A DNA stretch of 54,984 nt from Algoriphagus boritolerans DSM 17298 = JCM 18970. Lineage in GTDB: Bacteria; Bacteroidota; Bacteroidia; Cytophagales; Cyclobacteriaceae. The DNA is taken from the NCBI RefSeq assembly GCF_900108085.1, contig NZ_FNVR01000029.1:1-54984 (forward strand). The letters run 5' to 3'. Of this stretch, positions 1 to 8,671 are shown in pieces; position 1 is the first letter of the stretch, and each line of letters begins with the position of its first letter. A program made the translations under genes and the position numbers. The notes below the pieces were generated by a model. The model was not told where the DNA came from, ran no database searches, and saw only the letters and a program-made list of their open reading frames with translations.

Positions 1-175
1 AAATATCCCTTACCGAGGTACTCTTGGCAAAATGGCAGAAAAGCATGGAGACCAAATGTGTCCAACTGTCGAATCCCTTACAGCCTTTATCTGTTTGTTT
101 TTCTTTGACCAGCTTCTTGAAAATCGGGCGGTCAATCTTTTTAATAATCTGAGAAAACAGCGTAATATTACCCAT
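1..175 (-). CDS. IS4-family transposase, N-terminal part (DUF4372-like), cut by window edge
   Basis: The minus-strand frame starting at the ATG at 175-173 begins MGNITLFSQIIKKIDRPIF and continues with a 'FDSWTHLVSMLFCHFAKSTSVRDI'-like segment (residues about 35-58). This pattern (short 'LFSQ' start, a 'W/F-x-HLVxMLF' segment, then 'SVRDI') is characteristic of the DUF4372 N-terminal domain of Bacteroidota IS4-family transposases. Only 58 residues lie in the window; the DDE catalytic domain would be further left. The frame is also open upstream of this ATG, back to about position 238 and reading FDQNSYFG, so a start further upstream, perhaps with slippage in the T6 tract near 225-230, cannot be excluded. 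Moderately sure of the family, sure that it is a transposase-type N-terminus. Confidence 0.7.
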   Translation of the reverse strand, partial: MGNITLFSQIIKKIDRPIFKKLVKEKQTDKGCKGFDSWTHLVSMLFCHFAKSTSVRDI

Positions 176-261
176 GAGAGGTCTGAGGTTTTGGTGCAAA
201 CCAAAGTAACTATTTTGGTCAAAAAATAGGACCTCTCATTTTTTATTTAGGACGCTATTGA
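1..261 (-). mobile_element. Left-edge IS4-family insertion sequence (end portion)
   Basis: The first 175 bases encode, on the minus strand, the N-terminus of an IS4-type transposase. The following ~85 bases are its 5' leader up to the point where receptor-gene coding begins (about 262). The exact terminal repeat and target duplication cannot be fixed because the other end lies outside the window. The boundary near 250-261 is inferred from where the reading frame of the interrupted receptor gene resumes after an in-frame TGA at 259-261. Confidence 0.7.
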
Positions 262-3117
262 GGCAATGTCATTAAACTGGATATCGTACTTAGCGAGCAA
301 ACCCAGGAACTCGGAGAAGTCAGTGTGATGGCCAATTCCATTGCCAACAGCATCGAGCGACTGGGCAGTTCCACGGCTATATCCGCCAGAGACATGTCGA
401 CCTTGCCTGTGAATGGACGAAACTTCAATTCCCTGGTTGACCTTTCACCCGTTTCAAACGGGAACAGCCTTTTGGGACAGCTTTTTTCATCAACAAACTA
501 CACAATCGACGGGATGACCAACCGGAGTCCCCTATCCAGTGGAGCAACCAACAGAGGCCCTTTTTCGATCTCCATGGAAGCGATTCGGGAGTTTGAAGTG
601 TTGACAAATGACTACGATGTAGCCAATGGAAGAAGTGGTGGTGGGATCATCAGTGCTGTGACCAAAACCGGCACCAATGAAGTTTCAGGCTCGGCATTTC
701 TTTTTAACCGTGCCGATTGGTTGGCCAGTAAATACGACATCCGAGGCAATCTGCGAAACAATGAATTTGCCATCCAACAATACGGTGTAACCCTTGGTGG
801 GCCTATCATCAAGGATAAACTTCATTACTTCATCGCTTACGATGGACAGCGGGATGCACAGCCTTTGTTCATTGCGGACATCCAAACCCCACAAGACGAA
901 GCGAGATTCAATATTTCTCGTGAATCTCTTGACCGATATCTTCAGATCTCCCGCTCAAAGTACGGGGTAGCCGATTCGCCGCAGACAGGCAGTTTTGATA
1001 AACTCCGGTACACTCACACCGCTTTTGCACGATTGGATTATCAGATTAATCCTTCAAACCTTCTTACCGTCAGAAATAACTTTTCTTGGGATTTGAATAG
1101 TCAAGGGGTAAATGACAATACCTCAATCAACCTGTATGAAGTCTATGGCGACCACCTCTCAAAAGCAAACAGTCTGATGGCTTCGCTTCGTACGGTGCTT
1201 GCCCCAAACCTGACTAACGAAGTCAAACTTCAGTACCTCTACGTATTGGACGACGGCCGTCCGAGCAACCAACTTCCCAGCGAAAATATTCCCAGAGCAA
1301 TCGTACAAAACGTTCGATCCGAATTGGACGGACGGGTTGCAAACACTAACATCCAATTGGGAGGTCAGCGCTATTTGCCTGAGCGATTTGAATCCCACGT
1401 GTACCAGTTGGTCAACAATCTTTATTACAATAAAGGCAAGACCAATTACACCTTCGGAGCAGATTTATTGTTGAATAAGTTGACTTCACTCGCCACCAGT
1501 GAGTTCAATGGTAGATTTTTCTTTACCGGCCTGGACAACTTCGACAACCTCCGTCCTTTTCGCTACGCAAGAGAAGTTGCGGTGGTAGACCCTACGGTGA
1601 AGCAAAACATCTTTGGTGGTGGAATTTACGCGCAAGCTGATTCTGACTTAGGTAGCGGTATGAGTTTGATTTTGGGACTGAGAGGTGACTACACGACCTA
1701 CCAAAATGCCCCCAATTTTAATCAGACAGTTTTTGATGAGTTGGGTCTAGGAACAGACGTGAAAACCGGGGGCTTTCAGATTCAACCCAGAGTACAATTT
1801 ACCTGGGATATCAACGAGCGACAGACCGATGTAATCAGAATAGGGGCCGGTGTATTTGGATCTGCTCTGAATAATTACACAGACGTAAACAACCTTCAGT
1901 TTGACGGCACCAAAATCGTAGCTGTAGACATAACAGGTGCTGCAGTACCTACTCCGGATTTTGTATCCTACAGAAATGACCCCTCCACTGCACCGGGAGT
2001 TGAGCTCCTGAATCTACCCGGAGTCTCTCCAGTCACAACCATCAATATGAACAGTGAAGACCTCAAGGTACCTACGGTCTACAAAGGCAATGTGATGTAC
2101 AACAAAATCATCAACAACAGACTTCGTGTAGGCGTCAACTTCATCGCATCCCTAGCCAGAAACAATTACATGTACTTGGATCGAAATATGGTGGATGAGC
2201 CTTATTTCAGATTGGCAAATGAAGGCAATAGAGGCGTATTTGTCCCGGCTGAAACGATCAGTACCACCAATGGTAATGCGGATTGGACAAGAGGAAGAAA
2301 GACCACTGAAATTGGTCGGGTGTTGGAATTGGTCAGCGAGGGAAGAAACAACACCTTCACGGCTGTAGTGGATGCTTCTTACCGGTACTTTAAAGACGGT
2401 CAAATCACAGCCAGCTACACTTGGAATGATTCCAAAGACAATACTTCCTTCAATGGTAACGTCGCTAACAGTGCGACCCTCTTCCAAATGGTAGTGGATG
2501 ATCCTAGGGATCTTTCGACTATGAGCTATTCAAACGGTCAATTCCGAAAGAAAGTAGTTATGTATGGTACACTTCCAACTTTTAAGGGTATTACAGTTGG
2601 CGTTAGGTACTCAGGCATTGGTGGAACGCGCTATTCTTTAAGAGTCAATGGAAATGTCAACGGTGACTTTGTAAATAGCAATGACCTGGCATTCGTTTTT
2701 GACCCCAATGCTCCAGGCGTATCGGAAACCATGCGAGAAGCTATGCAGAATGTCCTAAATAACCCTGACAACTTAGCGAAAAGTTACCTTCAAAATAGCT
2801 TGGGACAAGTAGCAGCGAGAAACGGCGGGGAGAATGGGTACTTCGGTTTCTGGGACATCCGAATGACCAAAAAATTCTTCCTGAATAAGGACAGAAAATC
2901 CGGATTTGAGCTTGGCGCAGATATTTTCAATGTCGCAAACATGCTCAACAAGGAATGGGGAACCTCCAAAAACCTTGGAAACCAGAATCTGATGACCCTT
3001 CGAAACTTTGATCCGGTCACTAGACAATACATTTACGAAGTCAATCCAAATGTAGGGGTAGTGAACCCTGGAGGAACACCGTTTCAAGTTCAGATCTCCG
3101 GGAGAGTTTTCTTTTAA
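262..3117 (+). pseudogene. TonB-dependent receptor (Oar/carboxypeptidase-regulatory type), 5' end removed by IS insertion
   Basis: The open frame gives about 950 residues of an outer-membrane TonB-dependent receptor. From 262 it reads VIKLDIVLSEQTQELGEVSV, the usual junction between an N-terminal carboxypeptidase-regulatory-like domain and the plug. The plug follows, with LPVNGRNF and a 'YTIDGMTNRSP' stretch, then a beta-barrel ending in a C-terminal aromatic strand (ISGRVFF). The signal peptide and the ~100-residue regulatory domain are missing. The first in-frame starts (GTG 325, ATG 328) would give a protein without export signal. Upstream sequence is IS4-element DNA, so the gene was interrupted by insertion. 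The remaining ~2.8 kb has no internal stop, which points to a recent event. Substrate unknown; Oar-like receptors import oligomers or are involved in adhesion and protease traits. A short hairpin terminator follows. Confidence 0.85.
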
Positions 3118-3134
3118 TCTATTCTAAACAGCAG

Positions 3135-3164
3135 AATCCGGCAAGCATCGTTTTGCCGGATTTT
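3135..3164 (+). terminator. Rho-independent terminator after receptor gene
   Basis: A perfect 10-bp stem AATCCGGCAA / TTGCCGGATT (3135-3144 and 3153-3162) with an 8-base loop is followed by a short T tract. It lies 18 bases after the receptor stop codon. Confidence 0.8.
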
Positions 3165-3193
3165 CATTTCCAATACATAACACCACCAGAACT

Positions 3194-4564
3194 ATGAACA
3201 ATCCATCAAGGATCAAATCCTCGATACTTACTCTTGGCCTTTGGACAGCACTTTGCCTTCCTTTCGTTTCGAATGCTCAGGAATCCCGGCCTGCACAGCA
3301 TGTAGTCTTAATTTCCATCGATGGCTTTCGCCCGGACTTTTATTTGGAAGAAAAATGGCCCTCACCAAACCTTCAGGAAATGGCCCGATCAGGTGCCAGA
3401 TCCTTGGGGGTGACCGGCGTTTTCCCTTCTGTCACGTATTCTTCTCACACGACCATTATCACAGGCCGAACCCCCCTGCATCACGGAATTTTCTACAATT
3501 CACCGTTTGAGCCTACCGGTCAGACGGGTAGATGGTATTGGGAAAGTGAATTGATCAAGGTTCCGACGCTTTGGGATGGGGTAAAAGCGGCAGGTATGAA
3601 AAGCGCCAGCTTCATCTGGCCGGTTTCTGTGAATGCTCCCATTGATTACAATCTCCCCGAATTTTGGAGTTTGGAGGAAGGCTTTGGCGGAATAGAGCCC
3701 ATGCGGGAGAAGGAAACCCCATCGGGACTTCTCGCAGAGATGGAGGAACAAGTACTGGGAAAGCTGAATGAGCGGACCTTCAACGGAGATTTTCTCAATC
3801 GGGAAGACCGAATCGGGGAAATGGCGGGTTATATCCTGGAAACCTACAAGCCAAATCTGATCACACTTCATTTGATTGCCACAGATCATTTTCAGCATGT
3901 GGAAGGGAGAGACGGACCGATGGTCAGAAAGTCTCTGGCTGCTACTGACCGAGCGATCGGTAAAATCATTGAAGCCGCGGAGCGTGCGGGAGTTCTGGAT
4001 CAAACCACCTTCATTGTGACCGGTGATCATGGTTTTGTGAATATCCACAGTTCGATCAGCCCAAATGTATGGCTGGTAGAAGCTGGGTTGATGGAAAATC
4101 AGCCTGACCGGGGAAATTGGAAAGCAGCGTTCCATACAAGTGGAGCTTCGGCATTTCTGCACTTAAAAGATCCTAACGACAAAGTCACCCTTGAAAAAGT
4201 GAAGCGTATTTTGGAGACTCTTCCTGAAAGCCAAAAGAAACTCTTTCGGGTGTTGGATCGCACCGCATTGAATGAGGTAGGCGCGGATCCAAATGCAGCC
4301 TTGGCATTGGCTCCGATTCAGGGCATTTCCTTTTCTCCATCGAGTCAAGGCTCCGTCCTTAAGCCTGCCAAAGGTGGCACGCATGGGTACTTTCCGGATT
4401 TCAAAGAAATCGAAACGGGGTTCATTGCCTGGGGAGCGGGAATCCGTGAAAATGTCGAAATCCAGAAAATGGGATTGGTCGATGTCGCCGCCGTGGTCGA
4501 TTATTTATTAAATCTGAAAATGGACCTTCCCGAGAGTAACCTTTACCCCGGGATCAAAAAGTAA
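3194..4564 (+). CDS. Type I phosphodiesterase / nucleotide pyrophosphatase (alkaline phosphatase superfamily), exported
   Basis: A 456-residue enzyme with a Sec signal peptide (cleavage after about residue 29, ...VSNAQ). It matches the NPP-type ectonucleotide pyrophosphatase/phosphodiesterase fold: metal-binding ISIDGFRPD with Asp43, the nucleophile region FPSVTYSSH with Thr81 as likely nucleophile, then ATDHFQH (around 235) and TGDHGF (around 280), which supply the second set of Zn ligands, and a late GTHGY His. Known members hydrolyse phosphodiester or pyrophosphate bonds in nucleotides, nucleotide sugars or phospholipids; the natural substrate here cannot be read from sequence. Predicted periplasmic. 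It sits between two terminators and is probably transcribed alone. Length is normal for bacterial members. Confidence 0.9.
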   Translation: MNNPSRIKSSILTLGLWTALCLPFVSNAQESRPAQHVVLISIDGFRPDFYLEEKWPSPNLQEMARSGARSLGVTGVFPSVTYSSHTTIITGRTPLHHGIFYNSPFEPTGQTGRWYWESELIKVPTLWDGVKAAGMKSASFIWPVSVNAPIDYNLPEFWSLEEGFGGIEPMREKETPSGLLAEMEEQVLGKLNERTFNGDFLNREDRIGEMAGYILETYKPNLITLHLIATDHFQHVEGRDGPMVRKSLAATDRAIGKIIEAAERAGVLDQTTFIVTGDHGFVNIHSSISPNVWLVEAGLMENQPDRGNWKAAFHTSGASAFLHLKDPNDKVTLEKVKRILETLPESQKKLFRVLDRTALNEVGADPNAALALAPIQGISFSPSSQGSVLKPAKGGTHGYFPDFKEIETGFIAWGAGIRENVEIQKMGLVDVAAVVDYLLNLKMDLPESNLYPGIKK

Positions 4565-4572
4565 GTCTAAAG

Positions 4573-4611
4573 GCCTAATGAATCAGAATTTACCGGTTCA
4601 TTAGGCTTTTT
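4573..4611. terminator. Bidirectional terminator between phosphodiesterase and Crp-type genes
   Basis: A perfect 10-bp stem GCCTAATGAA / TTCATTAGGC (4573-4582 and 4597-4606) is followed by five or more T on the plus strand. It lies between two convergent genes and can serve both. Confidence 0.85.
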
Positions 4612-5228
4612 CAATTCAGGATTCCGTTGGGAGATTTTGTCATTCTCCCGATATCTTCCCGCATCACTTTGGAAACAGTCTGTCGGGTAAGTCCTGTGAG
4701 GTCTGCAATATCCTGAAGGGTCACCACCTCACGTAAGGAAAAACGTTTTCCTGAAGCATCCAGAATTTGAACCTGAAAGTAAGGCAGGATCTTTCTCACT
4801 TTCTCCTGAGGAGTAAGGCTTCTAATCGCAAAAAGTCGCTCTTCCACCCGACACCATCGACTCACAAGCACTTTGAAAAACCACCCTGCGAGCGTTGGCG
4901 TATTTGTGACCAATTGCTTGAAAAAATCCACGTCATACACCCTAAGTTCTACAGGTGTTAGACTCTTGGCAAACTCGGAAAATTGACCGTTTAGGTACTG
5001 GAAATTTCCAAAATAATCACCCGGTCTAAGAATATCATAACAGACCTCCTCTCCATCAGGGGTGTAGGAGCCTATTTTCACGGCACCGGAGGCGATCTCA
5101 AAGATGGGCGTGATCCGATTAGGCGGCTGATAGATCAAATGACCTTTTTCCAACTGGACAGTCTCCAGCAGCTTTCCACTTACCTCAATCTTCCTCTCTG
5201 CCAGAAAACTAAAAGGGCCAAAGTCCAT
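4611..5228 (-). CDS. Crp/Fnr-family transcriptional regulator
   Basis: A 205-residue protein with an N-terminal cyclic-nucleotide-binding-like beta-roll (residues about 20-125, including a 'PGDYFGNFQYL' strand region) and a C-terminal Crp-type winged helix-turn-helix (about 145-195) with TLQDIADLTGLTRQTVSKVM as the recognition helix segment. Its length is typical for the family. FNR-type N-terminal iron-sulfur cysteines are absent, so oxygen sensing through a 4Fe-4S cluster is unlikely; the ligand is unknown. It is divergent from the serine hydrolase gene at 5514 across a 285-base AT-rich gap, which probably holds promoters for both. Start ATG at 5228 is the first methionine of the domain. 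Sure of family, target genes unknown. Confidence 0.9.
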   Translation of the reverse strand: MDFGPFSFLAERKIEVSGKLLETVQLEKGHLIYQPPNRITPIFEIASGAVKIGSYTPDGEEVCYDILRPGDYFGNFQYLNGQFSEFAKSLTPVELRVYDVDFFKQLVTNTPTLAGWFFKVLVSRWCRVEERLFAIRSLTPQEKVRKILPYFQVQILDASGKRFSLREVVTLQDIADLTGLTRQTVSKVMREDIGRMTKSPNGILN

Positions 5229-5513
5229 GGTTTTTTTTATTGAATTTGGATCATATTTAGCTGGAAATCAATTCGATAATAAAACTTAACAGGATGTTAA
5301 TTTTAAATTCCCCGTAACTTCTTTTTCAGCCTTTTAAGAACTAATTCTTATATTTTTCATAAAGATTTATTTACATTTCTTTGAAATTATAGATCGGGAA
5401 CTCGAGCTGCATCAAACGCTCAACCTGTGAAGTACCGAGCAATTCTTAATATTCGCAATCCAGATTTTTAAACCTTATAATTTCAATCGAGTCTTAACAC
5501 TAAAATTCCGTCC

Positions 5514-6575
5514 ATGAGAACGATTTTTCCAATTTTAAGCTTGATCCTTTTTGTGTTTTCAGCCTGTACCGGGGAAGATCCCAGGCCAAACGAGTCTATG
5601 TATTTTCCACCTAGTTCGGGTTCAGATTGGGAAAAGACCTCGATTTCAAGCTTGAATTGGGATGAAAGTAAACTACCTGACCTGTTGGATTTCTTGGAAA
5701 GCAGAAACACCAAATCCTTCCTGATCTTAGTCAACGGGCGGATCGTCCTCGAAGAATATTTCGATGGGCATTCCCCCGAAACTCCCTGGCAATGGAACAG
5801 TGCAGGCAAAACCTTGGTGACTGCTACTACTGGCATTGCCCAGCAAGAAGGAATTCTGGATATCCATGCTCCAATTTCCGACTACTTTGGTACGGGTTGG
5901 ACCTTGCTACCTCTTGAAAAAGAAGGCCTTATCACATCCAGACATTTACTGACCATGACCTCGGGCATCAACGATGAGAGTCAACTGGTCATCAAACCTA
6001 ATTTCACTTATTTGGCAGATGCAGGCGCGCGGTGGTCCTATCACAATATTTTTCAAAAACTGACTGATGTCGTTTCCGCAGCCAGTGGCCGGCTATTCGA
6101 CGTTTATTTTGACACCAAACTGAAAAATAAAATCGGAATGGACGGGTTTTGGAACAATGGACTCATCTTCAAAGTCTACCACAGCACGGCACGGAGCATG
6201 GCAAGATTTGGGATACTTGCCCTGAATAAAGGCAAGTGGGAAGAGGACCAAGTGATCGATGAAGAATTTTTCACTGAAAGCATCGGTAGCTCTCAGAATC
6301 TCAACCCTTCCTATGGCTACCTCTGGTGGCTCAACGGCAAGACTCGGTACATGCTTCCCGGTAGCCAATCCACCTTTACCGGACCTTTGATCCCTGCCGC
6401 CCCGGCAGACCTGTATGCGGCAATGGGTGCAGAGGATCAGCGCCTCTACGTCATCCCAAGTAAAAAAATGGTAATCATCCGCATGGGAAAAGCTTCCAAC
6501 CCGTTGAATCCAAACTTTGCACTTTCCGGCTTTGACGAGGCCCTTTGGACCAAAATCAATGCCGTGATACGCTGA
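5514..6575 (+). CDS. Serine hydrolase lipoprotein (beta-lactamase class C / esterase family)
   Basis: A 353-residue beta-lactamase-superfamily hydrolase. The N-terminus is a lipoprotein signal with lipobox FSAC (Cys18). The SxxK catalytic motif is SAGK (Ser96, Lys99) and the YxN motif is YHN (Tyr176-Asn178); a late 'PAAPADLYAAMGAEDQRLYV' stretch corresponds to the third active-site strand region. Such proteins are penicillin-binding-protein-like esterases, D-aminopeptidases or transesterases; true beta-lactamase activity is not implied. It is predicted membrane-anchored in the periplasm or on the outer membrane. It lies just upstream of a sialidase remnant, so it may once have belonged to a glycan-processing cluster (inference). 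Length and motifs look intact. Confidence 0.85.
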   Translation: MRTIFPILSLILFVFSACTGEDPRPNESMYFPPSSGSDWEKTSISSLNWDESKLPDLLDFLESRNTKSFLILVNGRIVLEEYFDGHSPETPWQWNSAGKTLVTATTGIAQQEGILDIHAPISDYFGTGWTLLPLEKEGLITSRHLLTMTSGINDESQLVIKPNFTYLADAGARWSYHNIFQKLTDVVSAASGRLFDVYFDTKLKNKIGMDGFWNNGLIFKVYHSTARSMARFGILALNKGKWEEDQVIDEEFFTESIGSSQNLNPSYGYLWWLNGKTRYMLPGSQSTFTGPLIPAAPADLYAAMGAEDQRLYVIPSKKMVIIRMGKASNPLNPNFALSGFDEALWTKINAVIR

Positions 6576-6588
6576 AGGGGGAATACCT

Positions 6589-6714
6589 TGTAGAAATCAA
6601 GCTTGGACAGCCTATTCAGATCTGGTGAAAATCGATGAAAACACACTCGGAATCCTATATGAGCGCGATAATTACCGTCAATTGGTATTTAAGCAGCTAA
6701 AATGGAGGGAATAA
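6589..6714 (+). pseudogene. C-terminal remnant of a sialidase (exo-alpha-sialidase, BNR-repeat family)
   Basis: One frame from 6589 to the TAA at 6712-6714 reads AWTAYSDLVKIDENTLGILYE followed by RDNYRQLVFKQLKW. This is the ending typical of bacterial sialidases: the 'AYSDL...IGLLYE' segment that carries a catalytic glutamate/tyrosine region, followed by a last strand. Nothing upstream in this frame continues the gene: it meets the end of the serine hydrolase 14 bases earlier. A GGAGGG/CCCTCC hairpin (6704-6721) without T tract overlaps the stop. It is a fossil of about 40 codons, not a functional gene. Identification rests on the short motif only. Confidence 0.6.
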
Positions 6715-6735
6715 GCCCTCCGGCAATGACCCGGA

Positions 6736-8151
6736 TTAAGGATTAGTCAATACGATCCGCCGATAAGTGGTCAAGGAAGGAGTCCCTGAGTCTCGCACTT
6801 CCAAGATCACGTGCAGTGATTGCCCTGATTCGAGCTTTGGCATCTGAAATTTGACTTCCTCGCCATAGGGATTAAAAAGCTCCAAATTCCCGATAAAATT
6901 CCCCGCTTCCCGATAGACCCACCACTTCACCTGAATCTGATCTCCATCGGGATCTTTGCTTCCTTTTGATGAAAGAACCACTTCTTCACCTTCTTTGATT
7001 TTGGCACTTGCCCAGGCTTTCCCTTCGTTTCCGTTCAGCACGGCAATGGGATTATGGTTTGCTTTGTCATAAGAATCTGCCACATTCCAGTCCATTCGTG
7101 CCGCAAAATCATACTGAAATGCATCCCGAAATCTCCAAATCGTCGCTCGATTCGAAGCTTCCTTTCTCCCATCCGGAAGGATTACTTAATCTTGGGTATT
7201 GATCGAGGAAGTCCAGATTTTGTCCACTTCTCCGTAGGACTTCCAGAGTTCATATCTTCCTGCCCAACCTCCCCAAGCAGGGCTTTGGTCCCAGGCCAAC
7301 CCATTTTGAATTAAGCCGATAAAGGACGGAGTGTCACCTTCCATTATATATTCGAGTGGAATGTAATTAGCACCTAAAGGTCCATGGTTATCACGGATAT
7401 TTGCCATCAGCCAGGGGTTATCCACTAAGTCAAACTCATACATCGGAGCATTTTTGTACCAGCGATCACCACTGATTCCCGTCCAAGTGGCTTTGTAGTA
7501 TTCCTTCCAATTATCTCCCGCACTTGCATCCACGATGTAAAAGATCCCCGGAAAATTGTGTCGAATCCATGGTCCGGCAAAATCTTGGTCAGAAATGGTA
7601 TAAACCCGAAGTGTGGCTACAAACTTCTTCAATTCTTCTTCCGATCGGATTTCCTTCACTTTCCAAAGCGCCTGAGCAAGGCAATTGGCGCCACCCCACA
7701 CAGAAACCCAAAGCGGTCGCTTATCCGCTCGATCCACAGCTTGGATCAGCATTTCAGAACCGGGTGAATCCTTGTCCTCTCCCACACCCTCCATGCTGAA
7801 AAGCGGCAAATGCTGTGTCGTCACACTTAGCAAATCCTCCGTAGTGGGGAAACCCGAAGCATGCTTATCAAGATTGGATTTCACCTTTCCGTAGTTTTTA
7901 ATGAGTTCCTCGATTTTATCCTGTCTGACTTGGTATCTGAGATGGGTGGAAGTAGTGGCTACGATTCCTTCAATGTCATATTCGTTAGCATACACCAGAA
8001 ACCGCACAAGAGACTGCTGATCATCAGGCTCATTGGTAATGTCTGTCAAGACAAACACCCGCTGCTTGACAGGTTCTGTAAAAGTCAGTGGGGTCTGGGC
8101 AAATGCCATCGAAGTGGCTATCCAAAAAAGAAAGATTAGGAGATTTCGCAT
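6736..8151 (-). pseudogene. DUF1593 / Sde182-like exported protein, interrupted by one in-frame stop
   Basis: A signal peptide (MRNLLIFLFWIATSMAFAQ, start at 8151 preferred over 8229 because the extra 26 residues are not signal-like) is followed by a nucleoside-hydrolase-like DUF1593 domain, including VFVLTDITNEPDDQQSLVR and VWGGANCLAQALW. A single TAA at 7186-7188 ends this part after ...INTQD. The same frame continues for 30 codons (VILPDGRKEASNRATIW... DFAARMDWNV) and then through a C-terminal Ig/cadherin-like domain to 6736. The family is one polypeptide with both domains, so this is one gene with a nonsense mutation, not two genes. DUF1593 proteins are associated with plant-polysaccharide degradation (Sde182 is described as cellulose-binding). 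The remaining sequence is well preserved, so the lesion is recent or a sequencing error. Confidence 0.85.
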
Positions 8152-8671
8152 AGAGAATTGGGTTATTGTAGCATTTAAGTTAGGTCTTTTGGGGAAAATC
8201 CTATCTATCTTAAAAGGACAATCAAGCAAAAATGAAAGGGAGTACCCTTCTGAGTGTTTTTATCTAATTGCCGACCATTGACCATTTGAACGCTGGCCTA
8301 GGCGTAGTTTGCAAAACGCCTTTATATCAAAACGAATTTGCAATTCGCTCGAAATAATAAATCAAAGCATTTCTAGCCAATTGAAAATTGGAAATAATAT
8401 TAGGGTGTAGTTGCAAACTCACCCAGCGTCTGGAGGAACTTCAAAGGAAAAACCAATAGCATCCTTTACAATTTGAAAAGAAGACATGCCAAAGCATTGA
8501 TCTTAGGAGACACTTTCATAATCGAATAGATTGCCAAGTGCAATTAATGCAGTTTTGCTTTTGATCAAGTATAGATTGTCCATAGGCTTCTGACTGGTAA
8601 AAAACGAGCATGTTTCTATTTTTTTAAATCTTGCAAGCAACCCTTACCCAGCTTTAGCCATCTTCACCTAT
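8152..8671. other. Intergenic region with small TTGCAA-centred palindromes
   Basis: No gene seen. It holds three short imperfect palindromes with a TTGCAA core: GGCGTAGTTTGCAAAACGCC (8301-8320), CGAATTTGCAATTCG (8334-8348) and GGGTGTAGTTGCAAACTCACCC (8402-8423), plus one copy of a 25-bp direct repeat (8279-8303). The promoter of the gene at 8672 must lie in the last ~100 bases, but no clear TTG/TAnnTTTG pair was found. Confidence 0.5.
8279..8303 (+). repeat. 25-bp direct repeat, copy 1
   Basis: TGACCATTTGAACGCTGGCC plus TAGGC. It matches copy 2 at 9812-9836 at 21 of 25 positions in the same orientation. The two copies flank the broken gene at 8672-9581. Confidence 0.6.

Noticed and set aside
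32..229. Plus-strand 65-codon frame at the left edge
   Set aside because: It is antisense to the transposase N-terminus, whose residue pattern is recognisable on the minus strand.
2152..2487. 111-codon minus frame inside the receptor gene
   Set aside because: Shadow of the receptor frame; no family features and no start region.
3500..4162. 220-codon minus frame inside the phosphodiesterase gene
   Set aside because: Antisense to an intact enzyme with catalytic residues; residue composition not protein-like.
6736..7095. Separate gene reading MDWNVADSYD...
   Set aside because: It is the C-terminal domain of the DUF1593 gene, in the same frame, separated only by one stop codon.
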